Program-made: the position numbers and the translations under genes
Shown: positions 39,876-48,183 of the stretch, piece by piece
Layout of the letters: each line of letters begins with the position of its first letter
Numbering within the stretch: position 1 is the first letter of the stretch
From: Mycobacterium sp. 852014-50255_SCH5639931
Lineage (GTDB): Bacteria; Actinomycetota; Actinomycetes; Mycobacteriales; Mycobacteriaceae
Direction: 5' to 3'
Assembly: GCF_001665605.1 (NCBI RefSeq)
Contig: NZ_LZSV01000021.1
Span: 1-64,000 of the forward strand
DNA: 64,000 nucleotides
Notes under the pieces: model-generated
What the model saw: only the letters and a program-made list of their open reading frames with translations
Database searches by the model: none
Told to the model about the DNA's origin: nothing

Positions 39876-40168
39876 TCAAGAACGGAACCCGCTTGGCAAG
39901 CCAGGTGTGTGACACACAGGTGATCGTCGTCAGGAGCGCCGACAGCCTCGACGACTTGCGTTGTGGCGGTGCGCCTATGGTGCCGATTGGCGCCGAGCGT
40001 TCGGGCGAATTGGACCCGGCCTTCGCCGACGGCACCGTGATGGGCAAGCGCTACGTCGACGAGACCGGTGCCGAGGTGCTGGTGACCAAGCCGGGCGCCG
40101 GGAGCCTGAGCGTCGGCGCGACCGCGCTGCAGCTCAAAGAGGTCAAGCCGCTGCCGGCCAGCGACTGA
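39872..40168 (+). CDS. 98-residue conserved-looking protein coupled to the ligase
   Basis: The start at 39872 is fixed by the ATGA overlap with the ligase stop. The protein has two cysteines, C13 (SQVCDTQVIVV) and C31 (DDLRCGGAPMVPIG), that could bind a metal or form a pair. It is rich in beta-prone and charged residues, with no signal peptide or TM segment. I do not recognise a named domain. Coupling to an acyl-CoA ligase suggests a small partner, carrier or regulator; that is inference. It converges with the TetR gene (four-base gap). Confidence 0.8.
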   Translation: MIKNGTRLASQVCDTQVIVVRSADSLDDLRCGGAPMVPIGAERSGELDPAFADGTVMGKRYVDETGAEVLVTKPGAGSLSVGATALQLKEVKPLPASD

Positions 40169-40172
40169 GGAG

Positions 40173-40805
40173 TTACTCCCCGATATTATTGCGGAGCACG
40201 AATTCCCTTGCCTTGATCAGGAATTCGAGCTGGTCGCCGACCTGACGCAACGGGTCGATGCTGCCGGTCGAGCGGGACAGCACGATGGCGCCCTCCAGCG
40301 CGGCGATCGACATCACCGCCAGCGAGGCGGCGCACGGCTCGTCGAAGCCGTCGTGGGTGAACGCCCGGGTCAGCGACGCGCACCAGCGGCCCAGGATGGC
40401 GCCGGCCTCGGCGGAAAGCTGGGCGTCGTCGTCGTCCGAGCCGATCGCCGCTGCCACCACCGGGCAGCCGGCGTTGAAGCCGCCCTCGGTCAGCAGACGC
40501 TCCCAGAACTCGACGAACTTGCCAAGCAGCACTCGGGCGCCCTGCTCGGCGGCGTCGTCGATCATCGCGGTGATGGAATCACCGGAATACCGCAGCGCCT
40601 CGATCAGAATCTGATTGCGGCCGTCGGGGAAGTGGTAGTAGACCGAGCCGCGCGGCGCGCCGCTGCGGGCGAGGACCGCATCGATGGTCACTCCCGCGGC
40701 GCCTCGTTCACGCATCACCTCGGCGGCGCTGGCCAGCATTTTCCTGCGCGTGCCGCCGCGCTTCGTCGGGGTGAGGTCCTGCACTGTTTCGCTAGTGGTC
40801 GCCAC
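40173..40805 (-). CDS. TetR-family regulator, LmrA/YxaF type
   Basis: A 210-residue repressor. HTH near residues 18-62 with SGAPRGSVYYHFPDGRNQIL; ligand domain with AGCPVVAAAIGSD and AALEGAIVLSRSTGSIDPL. The start is GTG 40805, chosen because GGGAGG (40818-40813) lies seven bases upstream; an ATG at 40832 overlaps the stop of the small upstream ORF but lacks its own SD. It shares its key motifs with the TetR at 1030-1611. A TATGCT-N4-AGCATA palindrome lies upstream of the whole unit. Confidence 0.9.
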   Translation of the reverse strand: MATTSETVQDLTPTKRGGTRRKMLASAAEVMRERGAAGVTIDAVLARSGAPRGSVYYHFPDGRNQILIEALRYSGDSITAMIDDAAEQGARVLLGKFVEFWERLLTEGGFNAGCPVVAAAIGSDDDDAQLSAEAGAILGRWCASLTRAFTHDGFDEPCAASLAVMSIAALEGAIVLSRSTGSIDPLRQVGDQLEFLIKAREFVLRNNIGE

Positions 40806-40828
40806 TCTCGTGCCTCCCGTGGCTAACG

Positions 40829-40960
40829 TCATGCAGCGTGTGATTGCCGCAGTACCGGCCAATGCATGCTGCGGGGGCTGAAGCGGAAATTCCGGCGCTT
40901 AAGGTCGGGCATCTCGCGGGTGAATTGATAGCCGCCGATGTTCAGCTCGATGATCCACAT
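40829..40960 (-). CDS. 43-codon small ORF upstream of the TetR gene
   Basis: Reading the minus strand from ATG 40960 gives a 43-residue protein beginning MWIIELNIGGYQFTREMPD and ending with an Arg-rich FRFSPRSMHWP segment. GGGAGAG lies five bases before the ATG, a strong Shine-Dalgarno. The stop TGA (40831-40829) overlaps an ATG as ATGA, 23 bases before the TetR start. A TetR-type operator lies 33 bases upstream. SD, coupling and operator together argue it is translated. I do not recognise the protein; it could also be a leader peptide or a gene remnant. Confidence 0.6.
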   Translation of the reverse strand: MWIIELNIGGYQFTREMPDLKRRNFRFSPRSMHWPVLRQSHAA

Positions 40961-40992
40961 GATTCTCTCCCGGCCTAAGTGCAGCCCATGAT

Positions 40993-41008
40993 TATGCTTA
41001 GTAGCATA
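40993..41008. promoter_or_regulatory. TetR-type operator 1: TATGCT-N4-AGCATA
   Basis: Perfect 6-bp arms TATGCT (40993-40998) and AGCATA (41003-41008) around TAGT. On the minus strand a CATAAT sequence (40996-40991), close to a -10 consensus, overlaps the site, so a bound repressor would block the promoter of the small ORF and TetR gene. The same arms recur at 41122-41137. Confidence 0.7.
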
Positions 41009-41121
41009 TAAGACAGCGGTCCAGTAAGCAAATTTATTCCCTATGTAAACGCTGAACCACGGGAAACGTTGTCGCGCGTCGTTGTGAATCGTGATTGACG
41101 GGGGTGTAACAACCAGGTTTC

Positions 41122-41137
41122 TATGCTCTTTAGCATA
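41122..41137. promoter_or_regulatory. TetR-type operator 2: TATGCT-N4-AGCATA
   Basis: TATGCT (41122-41127) and AGCATA (41132-41137) around CTTT: the same arms and spacing as operator 1, centred 129 bases away. Here the CATAAT -10-like sequence is on the plus strand (41134-41139), pointing toward the 3' end of the aldehyde dehydrogenase. The two sites flank an AT-richer stretch (41009-41121) with no ORF I trust. Confidence 0.65.
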
Positions 41138-41190
41138 ATTGTGGGGCTGTGGAACCGTGGGCCGGCACCCTCACCAAGGGCCTGAAACGC

Positions 41191-41246
41191 CGAACGTGCA
41201 CCCACCGCGAGGTTGGTCCTGATTCGTCGCGGTGAGTGCACGCTCG
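41191..41246 (-). terminator. 20-bp stem-loop after the aldehyde dehydrogenase
   Basis: 41191-41210 and 41227-41246 are inverted repeats with two mismatches (shared core GTGCAC...CACCGCGA) and a 16-base loop. The structure begins 13 bases beyond the aldehyde dehydrogenase stop, consistent with a terminator lacking a U tract. The same stem would also end any plus-strand transcript from operator 2. Confidence 0.6.
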
Positions 41247-41259
41247 GTGCGTACCGGGG

Positions 41260-42732
41260 TCAGCCCTCGATCGTGTGGCCCATCGGCATGAGCACGCTCT
41301 TCTGCTGGGTGAAGTGCTCCACACCTTCGGGGCCGTTCTCGCGGCCGATGCCGGAGTTCTTGTAACCCCCGAACGGGCAACAGGGGTCGAACGCATACCA
41401 GTTGATCGCGTAGGTGCCGGTGCGGATCTTCTCCGAGACCGCGATGCCACGTTCCACGTCGGTGGTCCACACGCTGCCGGCCAGGCCGTACACCGAGTCG
41501 TTGGCGATCTTGATCGCGTCCTCCTCGGTGTCGTATCCGATGATGCTCAGCACGGGCCCGAAGATCTCCTCCTGGGCGATCGTCATCTTGTTGTCGACGT
41601 CGGCGAAGACCGTGGGCTGCACGAAGAAGCCGCTGTCCAGGCCATCGGGGCGGCCGCCGCCGCACACCAGCCGCGCACCTTCTTCGATGCCCTTGGCGAT
41701 GTAACCCTCGACCCGCGCGCGCTGCTTCTCCGAGATCAGCGAACCGATCTGGGCGGCCGGGTCCGACGGCAGGCCCACCGGCAGCGCCTGCACGAAAGCG
41801 CTTACCGCGTCGACGATTTCGTCGTAGCGGGAGCGCGGGGCCAGGATCCGGGTCTGGGCCACGCAGGCCTGCCCGGTGTTCATGATCCCGGAGAACACCA
41901 GCATCGGGACCGCGGCCGCCAGGTCGACGTCCTCGAGGACGATGGCCGCGGACTTGCCGCCGAGTTCCAGAGTGCACGGCTTGAGCATGTCCGCGGCGCG
42001 CCGGCCGATCTCCTTCCCGACGGCCGAGCTGCCGGTGAAGGAGAAGAGGTCGACTCCCGGGTTGGACGTCAGCGCCTGGCCGGTCTCGATCCCGCCGGGC
42101 ACCACCGACAGCACCCCCTCGGGCAGCCCCGCCTCGGCGAAGGCCTCCGCCAAAGCGTTTGCGCTCAGCGGGGTTTCGGCGGCCGGCTTGAGCACCACGG
42201 TGCAGCCGGCCAGCAGAGCCGGGCCCAGCTTGTTGACCGCCAGGAACAGCGGCACGTTCCATGCGACGATCGCACCCACCACGCCGATGGGCTCGCGATA
42301 GACGATGCTCTGCCCGTAGCCGCCGGTGCGGACGTCTTTCCACTTGATCTGGTCGACGGCGGGGCCGGCGAAGAAGTTCAGCGCCCCGATGGAGCTCATC
42401 CAGTGCATCGTTTCGACGCCCATCGGCGGCTGGCCTGTCTCGGCCGCCAGCAGCTGGGTGAAGTGGTCCTTACGCTCTTCCATCAACTTGAGCGCGTTGG
42501 CGATGACGGCCGCGCGCTCCTTGGGCGGCGTCGTGGGCCAGGGTCCGTTGTCGAAGGCGGCGCGGGCCGCGGCCACCGCGGCGTCGACGTCGGCGGGCGC
42601 CGCCATCGGCACCTTGCCGACATACTCGCCGGTGGCCGGGCAGCGCACCTCGATCACCTCGTCGGTCGACGGCTCAGTCCACTTGCCGCCGATGAAAAGC
42701 TTGTCGTATTCCGTCGTTTGGCTCTCGGGCAT
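41260..42732 (-). CDS. NAD(P)-dependent aldehyde dehydrogenase (Rv0223c-like)
   Basis: A 490-residue enzyme of the classical aldehyde dehydrogenase superfamily. The catalytic cysteine lies in NTGQACVAQTRILA, the general-base glutamate in TLELGGKSAAIV, and cofactor contacts in GAIVAWNVPLFL and FTGSSAVGKEIGR. Cytoplasmic. ATG 42732 has AAGGAGGAG upstream. Position agrees with Rv0223c. A terminator-like hairpin follows the stop. Specific substrate unknown. Confidence 0.95.
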   Translation of the reverse strand: MPESQTTEYDKLFIGGKWTEPSTDEVIEVRCPATGEYVGKVPMAAPADVDAAVAAARAAFDNGPWPTTPPKERAAVIANALKLMEERKDHFTQLLAAETGQPPMGVETMHWMSSIGALNFFAGPAVDQIKWKDVRTGGYGQSIVYREPIGVVGAIVAWNVPLFLAVNKLGPALLAGCTVVLKPAAETPLSANALAEAFAEAGLPEGVLSVVPGGIETGQALTSNPGVDLFSFTGSSAVGKEIGRRAADMLKPCTLELGGKSAAIVLEDVDLAAAVPMLVFSGIMNTGQACVAQTRILAPRSRYDEIVDAVSAFVQALPVGLPSDPAAQIGSLISEKQRARVEGYIAKGIEEGARLVCGGGRPDGLDSGFFVQPTVFADVDNKMTIAQEEIFGPVLSIIGYDTEEDAIKIANDSVYGLAGSVWTTDVERGIAVSEKIRTGTYAINWYAFDPCCPFGGYKNSGIGRENGPEGVEHFTQQKSVLMPMGHTIEG

Positions 42733-42826
42733 CTGCGCCGCTCCTCCTTATTGCTTCGCGCTGCATCGTCGCCGGCGCGCATGGCGCCACCCTACCCAAG
42801 CCGACGCAAAACGAGAACATGTTTCA

Positions 42827-43594
42827 TTATCGGGGCCGCAGCACCAGCACCAAGTTGCTGACTCCGAACTCCCGTAGCAGCGGCACCCAGGTCATCCACC
42901 ACGCCCATCGGGGGTGGTAGCGGGGAAATGCCGCCACCGCGGCCCCGGTGCTCGCCGCCCATTGCAGGCCGTCGGCCGCCGACACCGCGAACAACGACGA
43001 CCCGTAGTTGTTTTTCGCCGGATGCCCGTGTTTGCGGGCGTAGCGGGCGGCGGCCCGGGCGCCCCCGAGGTAATGGGTCAGGCCCATCTCGTGCCCCCCG
43101 AACGGGCCCAGCCAGACGGTGTAGGAGAGCACGGCCAGCCCGCCCGGCTTGGTCACCCGAAGCATCTCGGCGCCCAGCTGCCACGGCCGCGGCACGTGTT
43201 CGGCGACGTTGGACGACAGGCAGATGTCCACCGAGTCGTCGGCGAACGGCAGCGCCATGCCCGAGGCGCGGACGAAGTTCCCGTCGCCGCTTGCGGGCGT
43301 GGGTCCCGCGGCGTGCATCTCGCTCGGGTCGGGTTCGACGCCGACGTAGCGGATCCCGGCGTCGGCGAACGCGGCCGAGAAGTAGCCGGGACCGCCGCCG
43401 ACGTCGAGCAGGGTGCGGCCGGCCGGGGTCTCGCCGGTCGCGGCCAGCCACAGGTCACCCACCATCGCCGCGGTATCCGCCGCCAGCGCGCCGTAGAACC
43501 GGGCCGGCTCCGACTGCTCGAAGCGGAATTCGAACAGCAGCCGCAGCGCGCGGGCCAGGGTCGCCCGCCGCGCGAAGACGTCAGTCACGGCCAC
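42827..43594 (-). CDS. SAM-dependent methyltransferase (Rv0224c-like)
   Basis: A 255-residue class I methyltransferase. Motif I TLLDVGGGPGYFSAAFAD (about residues 62-79), acidic residue in YVGVEPDPSEM, and the UbiE/methyltransferase-11 segment ALPFADDSVDICLSSNVAEH. Start either GTG 43594 or GTG 43588. It is the first gene of an envelope locus and is divergent from the glycosyltransferase across a 289-base region containing a large inverted repeat. Substrate unknown; lipid or glycan is likely from context. Confidence 0.88.
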   Translation of the reverse strand: MAVTDVFARRATLARALRLLFEFRFEQSEPARFYGALAADTAAMVGDLWLAATGETPAGRTLLDVGGGPGYFSAAFADAGIRYVGVEPDPSEMHAAGPTPASGDGNFVRASGMALPFADDSVDICLSSNVAEHVPRPWQLGAEMLRVTKPGGLAVLSYTVWLGPFGGHEMGLTHYLGGARAAARYARKHGHPAKNNYGSSLFAVSAADGLQWAASTGAAVAAFPRYHPRWAWWMTWVPLLREFGVSNLVLVLRPR

Positions 43595-43682
43595 CGGCCA
43601 ACCCTACGCAGCACCGGCGCGCGTCGCCGCCGGGCAGCTTGGGTCACTGGTGTCACACCCGTCCCTGGATCGGGCGGCACCG

Positions 43683-43758
43683 GAAGTGCCCGCCTCACAG
43701 CGACAACGCCCGGTGATAGGCGCGTGCCGCCGATTTGTCGCTGTGAGGCGGGCGCTTC
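43683..43758. repeat. 24-bp inverted repeat in a divergent promoter region
   Basis: 43683-43706 and 43735-43758 are inverted copies, 23 of 24 positions complementary (core GCCCGCCTCACAGCGACAA), separated by 28 bases. Both flanking genes start away from it, so it is not a simple terminator. The 43595-43883 gap contains nothing else I can interpret apart from a GTCAC direct repeat near 43643-43656. Confidence 0.85.
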
Positions 43759-43883
43759 GAGCGGTCCTTCCCCGGCGGAGGCCAGTGTGGCGCCAGTGAC
43801 CGACTGGCCGCCCCCGCGACGCGGACGGGGTCCCCCCACACGCGCCCTCCGCGGCGCGCGTCATCGCCGGGCTAGGCTGACCG

Positions 43884-45041
43884 GTGATGTCTGGTCTGCG
43901 CTCCGTGCTCCTGCTGTGCTGGCGCGATACCGGACACCCGCAGGGCGGCGGCAGCGAAGCCTACTTGCAGCGCATCGGCGCGCAGCTGGCCGCGTCCGGC
44001 ATCGACGTCACGCTGCGCACCGCCCGCTACCCCGGAGCTCCCCGCCGCGAAGTGGTCGACGGCGTGCGCATCGACCGCGCCGGCGGCCGGTATTCCGTCT
44101 ACGTCTGGGCCCTACTCGCGATGGCTGCGGCGCGGCTGGGCCTCGGACCGCTGCGGCGGGTGCGGCCCGACGTCGTCGTCGACACCCAGAACGGCGTGCC
44201 GTTCCTCGCCCGGCTGGTGTACGGCCGGCGGGTCGTCGTGCTGGTGCACCACTGCCACCGCGAGCAGTGGCCGGTGGCCGGCCCCGTGCTCGGGCGGCTC
44301 GGCTGGTTCGTCGAGTCGACGTTGTCGCCACGGCTGAACCGGCGCAACCAGTATGTGACCGTGTCGCTGCCGTCGGCGCGCGACCTGGTGACGCTCGGCG
44401 TCGGCCACGCGCAGATCGCGGTGGTGCGCAACGGCCTCGACGAAGCCCCCGCGCGCACGCTGTCCGGCCCGCGCGCCGCCGCGCCCCGGGTGGTGGTGCT
44501 GTCGCGGCTGGTGCCGCACAAGCAGATCGAAGACGCTCTCGAGGCCGTCGCGCAGCTCCGGCCGCGCATGCCGGGTCTGCACCTCGACATCGTCGGCGAC
44601 GGCTGGTGGCGGCGGCGGCTCGTCGACCACGTCCATCGGCTCGGCATCTCCGACGCGGTGACGTTCCACGGCCACGTCGACGATGTGACCAAACACCATG
44701 TGCTGCAAAGCGCTTGGGTGCAGCTGCTGCCGTCGCGCAAGGAGGGCTGGGGCCTGGCGGTCGTCGAGGCGGCCCAGCATCGGGTGCCGACCATCGGCTA
44801 CCGGTCCTCGGGCGGCCTGTCGGATTCGATCGTCGACGAGGTGACCGGGATCTTGGTGGACACCCACGCCGAACTGGTAAACCGTCTCGAAGAGGTGCTT
44901 TCCGACCCCGTCCTGCGCGACCAACTCGGCGCCAAGGCGCACACCCGAAGCGGTGAATTCTCTTGGCGGCAAAGCGCCGACGCCATGCGCGCGGTCCTGG
45001 AGGCCGTGCGGACCGGCCACCCGGTCAGCGGCGTGGTGTAG
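43884..45041 (+). CDS. GT4-type glycosyltransferase (Rv0225-like)
   Basis: A 385-residue GT-B fold enzyme. The N-terminal acceptor domain contains WRDTGHPQGGGSEAYLQRIG. The C-terminal donor-binding domain starts near VVVLSRLVPHKQIEDAL, and the retaining-GT4 EX7E motif lies in KEGWGLAVVEAAQHRVP. Cytoplasmic face of the membrane is expected. Start GTG 43884 or ATG 43887. The 3' end overlaps the convergent membrane-protein gene by 17 bases. Placed among envelope genes; acceptor unknown. Confidence 0.9.
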   Translation: MMSGLRSVLLLCWRDTGHPQGGGSEAYLQRIGAQLAASGIDVTLRTARYPGAPRREVVDGVRIDRAGGRYSVYVWALLAMAAARLGLGPLRRVRPDVVVDTQNGVPFLARLVYGRRVVVLVHHCHREQWPVAGPVLGRLGWFVESTLSPRLNRRNQYVTVSLPSARDLVTLGVGHAQIAVVRNGLDEAPARTLSGPRAAAPRVVVLSRLVPHKQIEDALEAVAQLRPRMPGLHLDIVGDGWWRRRLVDHVHRLGISDAVTFHGHVDDVTKHHVLQSAWVQLLPSRKEGWGLAVVEAAQHRVPTIGYRSSGGLSDSIVDEVTGILVDTHAELVNRLEEVLSDPVLRDQLGAKAHTRSGEFSWRQSADAMRAVLEAVRTGHPVSGVV

Positions 45042-46722
45042 CACCAAGCCGGCGCCGCCACGCGCTGACAGCCGCGCCGGCGCCGCCGACCATCAGCGCC
45101 GCCAGCCACGCCAGATGCGCGATCAGCGTCGTCGTGCGGGCGGTGGCGGACACCCCGGCGGTGTGGCCGCCGATGCGATAGAGCGCAAGGTTGTCGTCGC
45201 GGTAGACCGGCGTCAGCGCATCGAGGGTGCGGGCGGACGCCCCCATGTCGCCCGCGGTGTCCGACTCCACGACCAGCCAGCCCACCCCGGCCGGGGCCAG
45301 CGCGGACGGATCGGGCCCGGAAAGCAGCAACTGCTGCACGGCGCGGGCCCGGGCGCCCTCGCCCGGGATGACGGTCCCCGAGATGACCAGGTCGCCCGTG
45401 CTCAGGACGTCGGCGTGCACCCAGCGGGGCAACGGATCCAGCACCGGCGCCCGACCCGACCAGGAGTACAGCCGCATGGTGCCGGCCGGCAACACCGCCA
45501 CCGCCGCGGGCTGGCCGTTGATCGCGGCGGCCACCGCCGTCCACCCGCGCGGGTACTGCACCGGCGACACCTGGCCCCATACCCCCCAGGCCAGGTCGGG
45601 CAGCGCGAAGATCAGCGCGAGGCAGCAAACCGGCGCCGTCAGGGCCGGCCACACCCACCGGCTCAGCGCCACCACCGCGCCGGCGCCCGCCAGCGCGTAG
45701 CCCGGCACGGCCAGCGCCACCCACTTCTGCCCGTCGCGCAGCACGCCGAATCCGGGCGCGGCGTCAACCAGCGCACCCAATAGGTGCAGTCCCGGGCCGG
45801 TCGCCAGCCCGGCCGGAACCAGCACGGCCACCGCCGCCAACACGAGCAGCGGTCGCACCGCGCCGCGGCGAACCACCGTCGGCATCCCGACCGCCACCAC
45901 GCCCAGCAGCACCATGGCCGACGCCACCGCGAACAGGGTGGTCCGCGAGATCGGCACCGCCTCGCCGTTCCAGATCCCGCCCAGGCTGGCCAGGCTGGCG
46001 AGCGTGCCCAGACCCGGCTCGGCGCGCGGCGCGAACGCGGTCACCCCTAACGTGTTCGCCGCCGTGTGGGAGGTCAACGACGAGCCCAGCGCAGACGCGG
46101 TCAGCCAGGGCAGCGCCGCCACCAGCGCGGCGCCCAGCGTCGCCGCGGCGCACACCCGGCGGGACCGGCCCGCGCCGGGCACGGCCACGCACACCAGCCC
46201 GACGGTCGCGGCGAGCAGCAGACCGGTCGGCGTCAGCCCGGCCAGCGCGATCCAGAGAGCCAGCCCGAAGAACGAACCGGAGGCCGTCCGCAGCCTGAGC
46301 ATCGCCGTCGCAACCCAGGGCAGGCAGCCGTAGCCGACCAGCAGGCTCCAGTGGCCTTGGAGTAGCCGCTCGGCGACATACGGGTTCCAGATCGCCAGCG
46401 TGGTGGCGACGAACTGGCCGGCCACGCCCGCGTCGGGCAGCGCCGTCGCGACCAGTTGGGCCGCGCCCCATCCCGCGAGCCAGAGCCCCAGAACGAGTAG
46501 CGCCTTCACCACGACGCCGCCGTCCAGCACGTGAGAGGCCAGGGCCACCGCGAAGTCTTGCGGCGTCGCCCGCGGCGCCGACGTCAAGCCCAGCGCGGTA
46601 TCGGACACATACGAGCGCGGCGTGGACACCGCGTCACGCAGCAGCAGGTAACCGGGCTTGAGCAGCGGCCCGACCACCAGCAGCGCCAAGACCAACGCGT
46701 ACCCGGGTCGGGTCCAGCGCAC
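45025..46722 (-). CDS. Large polytopic membrane protein (Rv0226c-like)
   Basis: A 565-residue integral membrane protein with roughly a dozen hydrophobic segments: the first at about residues 8-27, then a cluster from 80 to 420, and a last one near 535-555 before an Arg-rich C-terminus. Between the last two lies an extracytoplasmic domain of about 120 residues. The overall shape resembles GT-C-like envelope proteins, but I find no definite catalytic motif. GTG start at 46722, eight bases after the pgfA stop, so it is in one unit with pgfA. Confidence 0.8.
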   Translation of the reverse strand: MRWTRPGYALVLALLVVGPLLKPGYLLLRDAVSTPRSYVSDTALGLTSAPRATPQDFAVALASHVLDGGVVVKALLVLGLWLAGWGAAQLVATALPDAGVAGQFVATTLAIWNPYVAERLLQGHWSLLVGYGCLPWVATAMLRLRTASGSFFGLALWIALAGLTPTGLLLAATVGLVCVAVPGAGRSRRVCAAATLGAALVAALPWLTASALGSSLTSHTAANTLGVTAFAPRAEPGLGTLASLASLGGIWNGEAVPISRTTLFAVASAMVLLGVVAVGMPTVVRRGAVRPLLVLAAVAVLVPAGLATGPGLHLLGALVDAAPGFGVLRDGQKWVALAVPGYALAGAGAVVALSRWVWPALTAPVCCLALIFALPDLAWGVWGQVSPVQYPRGWTAVAAAINGQPAAVAVLPAGTMRLYSWSGRAPVLDPLPRWVHADVLSTGDLVISGTVIPGEGARARAVQQLLLSGPDPSALAPAGVGWLVVESDTAGDMGASARTLDALTPVYRDDNLALYRIGGHTAGVSATARTTTLIAHLAWLAALMVGGAGAAVSAWRRRLGATPRR

Positions 46723-46730
46723 GTGGCGGG

Positions 46731-48008
46731 CTATTCCCGTTCGGGGGGACTGGCGGGCTCGGGCGGCCCCGACTCGGGCGGCTCATCGGAGCCGAGGGTG
46801 GGCGCGTCCGCGCCGGGATCGTCGCGCGAGCCGGGACGTTGCGTGGGCAGCTTCTCGGTCTCGGCCTCGGCGCCGGGCACCGGCTCCTCGAGCCCGGTGC
46901 GGCCGAAGAAGTCCTGGTCACTGCGGTCCAGGCCGGGATCGGTCAACGCGCTCTCGGTCCGCAGGCTGAACGAGGCGAGCAGGCCGCCACCGACCAGCGC
47001 GATCAAACCGACCGCGGTGAAGGTGATCGGCAGCACCCGCGACCACAGCGACAGCCGGTCGCGCTCGTCGCGGGCGGCGTTGACCTGCGATTCGACGGTG
47101 TCCTGGTTGGAGGTGACCTTATAGTCGGCCAGCGTCAGCTCCGGCTTGAGCGGGTCGCGGGCGAAGTAGTGGTTGGCGTGCTCGGTCTCCTTGACGATGG
47201 TGCCCGACACGGGGTCCACCCAGAAGGTCCGCTGCGCCGCGTAGTAGCGCGTCATGGTGATCTGCTCGTTCGGATCGCCGCCCTGCACGCCCCACATCGA
47301 CGCGGAGGTGGTCTGCTTGGCGTCCTCGTTGCCGGCCAACAGCGACGGGTAGGCCACGGGCGCCACCAGCTTGCCGTCGGCGTTGTAGCCGATGTTCTGG
47401 GTGAACCTGTAGGTGGTCAGGCCGTTGACGTCTTCTTGGCTGTCGTAGTTGACGTCGAACGGCTTCTGCGCGATCGGATCGAAGTAGGGGTACGTCTTCT
47501 TCTCGGTGTGGAAGGGGAACCGGTAGGACAACCCGTCGTGCCTCAGGGGCATCGCGGTGGGCGGGTTCTCGTCGTTGACGGCGCGCGGTTTCTGGACCGA
47601 GCCGCCGGCGTGGGTGTCGTCGGAGACGGCCATCGCGGTCTTGCGGTTGAGGGTGACGGTGTCGACGATCGCCAGCAGCAGCCCGCTGTCCTTCTGCTTG
47701 TCGGTGCGCCGCACCGACGTTCCGACCTGCAGCGTGACCACGTCGGCGTTGGCGGGCGACTCGACGCTGACCTGCTGCTGGGAGACCAGGGGGACGTTCT
47801 GGTTGACGACGACGTGATCGGTCGACAGGGATGCGGAGTCCAGCGCGGTTCCGGTGCCGTCGCTGATGAGCGTGCTGTCGATGTTGAGCGGGACCTTCGT
47901 GATCCTGCTGGTGGTGTACGTCGATAACAGCAGCGCGGCGATCAGCAGGGCGGCCCCGAGACCGATGATCCCGCATGCGGCTAACCGCAACATGACTGCT
48001 CGGTTCAC
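46731..48008 (-). CDS. pgfA: PgfA-like DUF3068 protein (MmpL3 partner)
   Basis: A 425-residue protein with an N-terminal TM (about residues 9-30), a large extracytoplasmic domain of the DUF3068 (PorA-like) family (about 31-325), a second TM (about 327-350) and a long acidic, Pro-rich cytoplasmic tail. It matches Rv0227c. The M. smegmatis homologue PgfA has been described as a trehalose monomycolate-binding protein that interacts with MmpL3 and affects polar growth; I recall this rather than derive it. GTG 48008. Confidence 0.82.
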   Translation of the reverse strand: MNRAVMLRLAACGIIGLGAALLIAALLLSTYTTSRITKVPLNIDSTLISDGTGTALDSASLSTDHVVVNQNVPLVSQQQVSVESPANADVVTLQVGTSVRRTDKQKDSGLLLAIVDTVTLNRKTAMAVSDDTHAGGSVQKPRAVNDENPPTAMPLRHDGLSYRFPFHTEKKTYPYFDPIAQKPFDVNYDSQEDVNGLTTYRFTQNIGYNADGKLVAPVAYPSLLAGNEDAKQTTSASMWGVQGGDPNEQITMTRYYAAQRTFWVDPVSGTIVKETEHANHYFARDPLKPELTLADYKVTSNQDTVESQVNAARDERDRLSLWSRVLPITFTAVGLIALVGGGLLASFSLRTESALTDPGLDRSDQDFFGRTGLEEPVPGAEAETEKLPTQRPGSRDDPGADAPTLGSDEPPESGPPEPASPPERE

Positions 48009-48183
48009 GTTGCTGTGCCCTCCTAGTGCTCTCTTGCCCCGTCAGCCGCGACCCACCCCGACCTGAGCAAGCACCGAGGCAAACCCGTTTGACCCTAACA
48101 GCAGAACGTAAGGCCTCGGCTTACGAACCTGTCGTCGCGCGCGGGTGCTTCGGGTGTACCCATTCGTTCTCCCAACCCATCAG

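Noticed and set aside
39906..39918. TGTGTG-A-CACACA palindrome
   Set aside because: Lies inside the coding sequence of the 98-residue protein and reads as ordinary codons (around CDTQV); no promoter is expected there.
41041..41241. 66-codon minus-strand ORF between the two genes
   Set aside because: It spans operator 2 and much of the hairpin, lacks a ribosome binding site and has no recognisable features.
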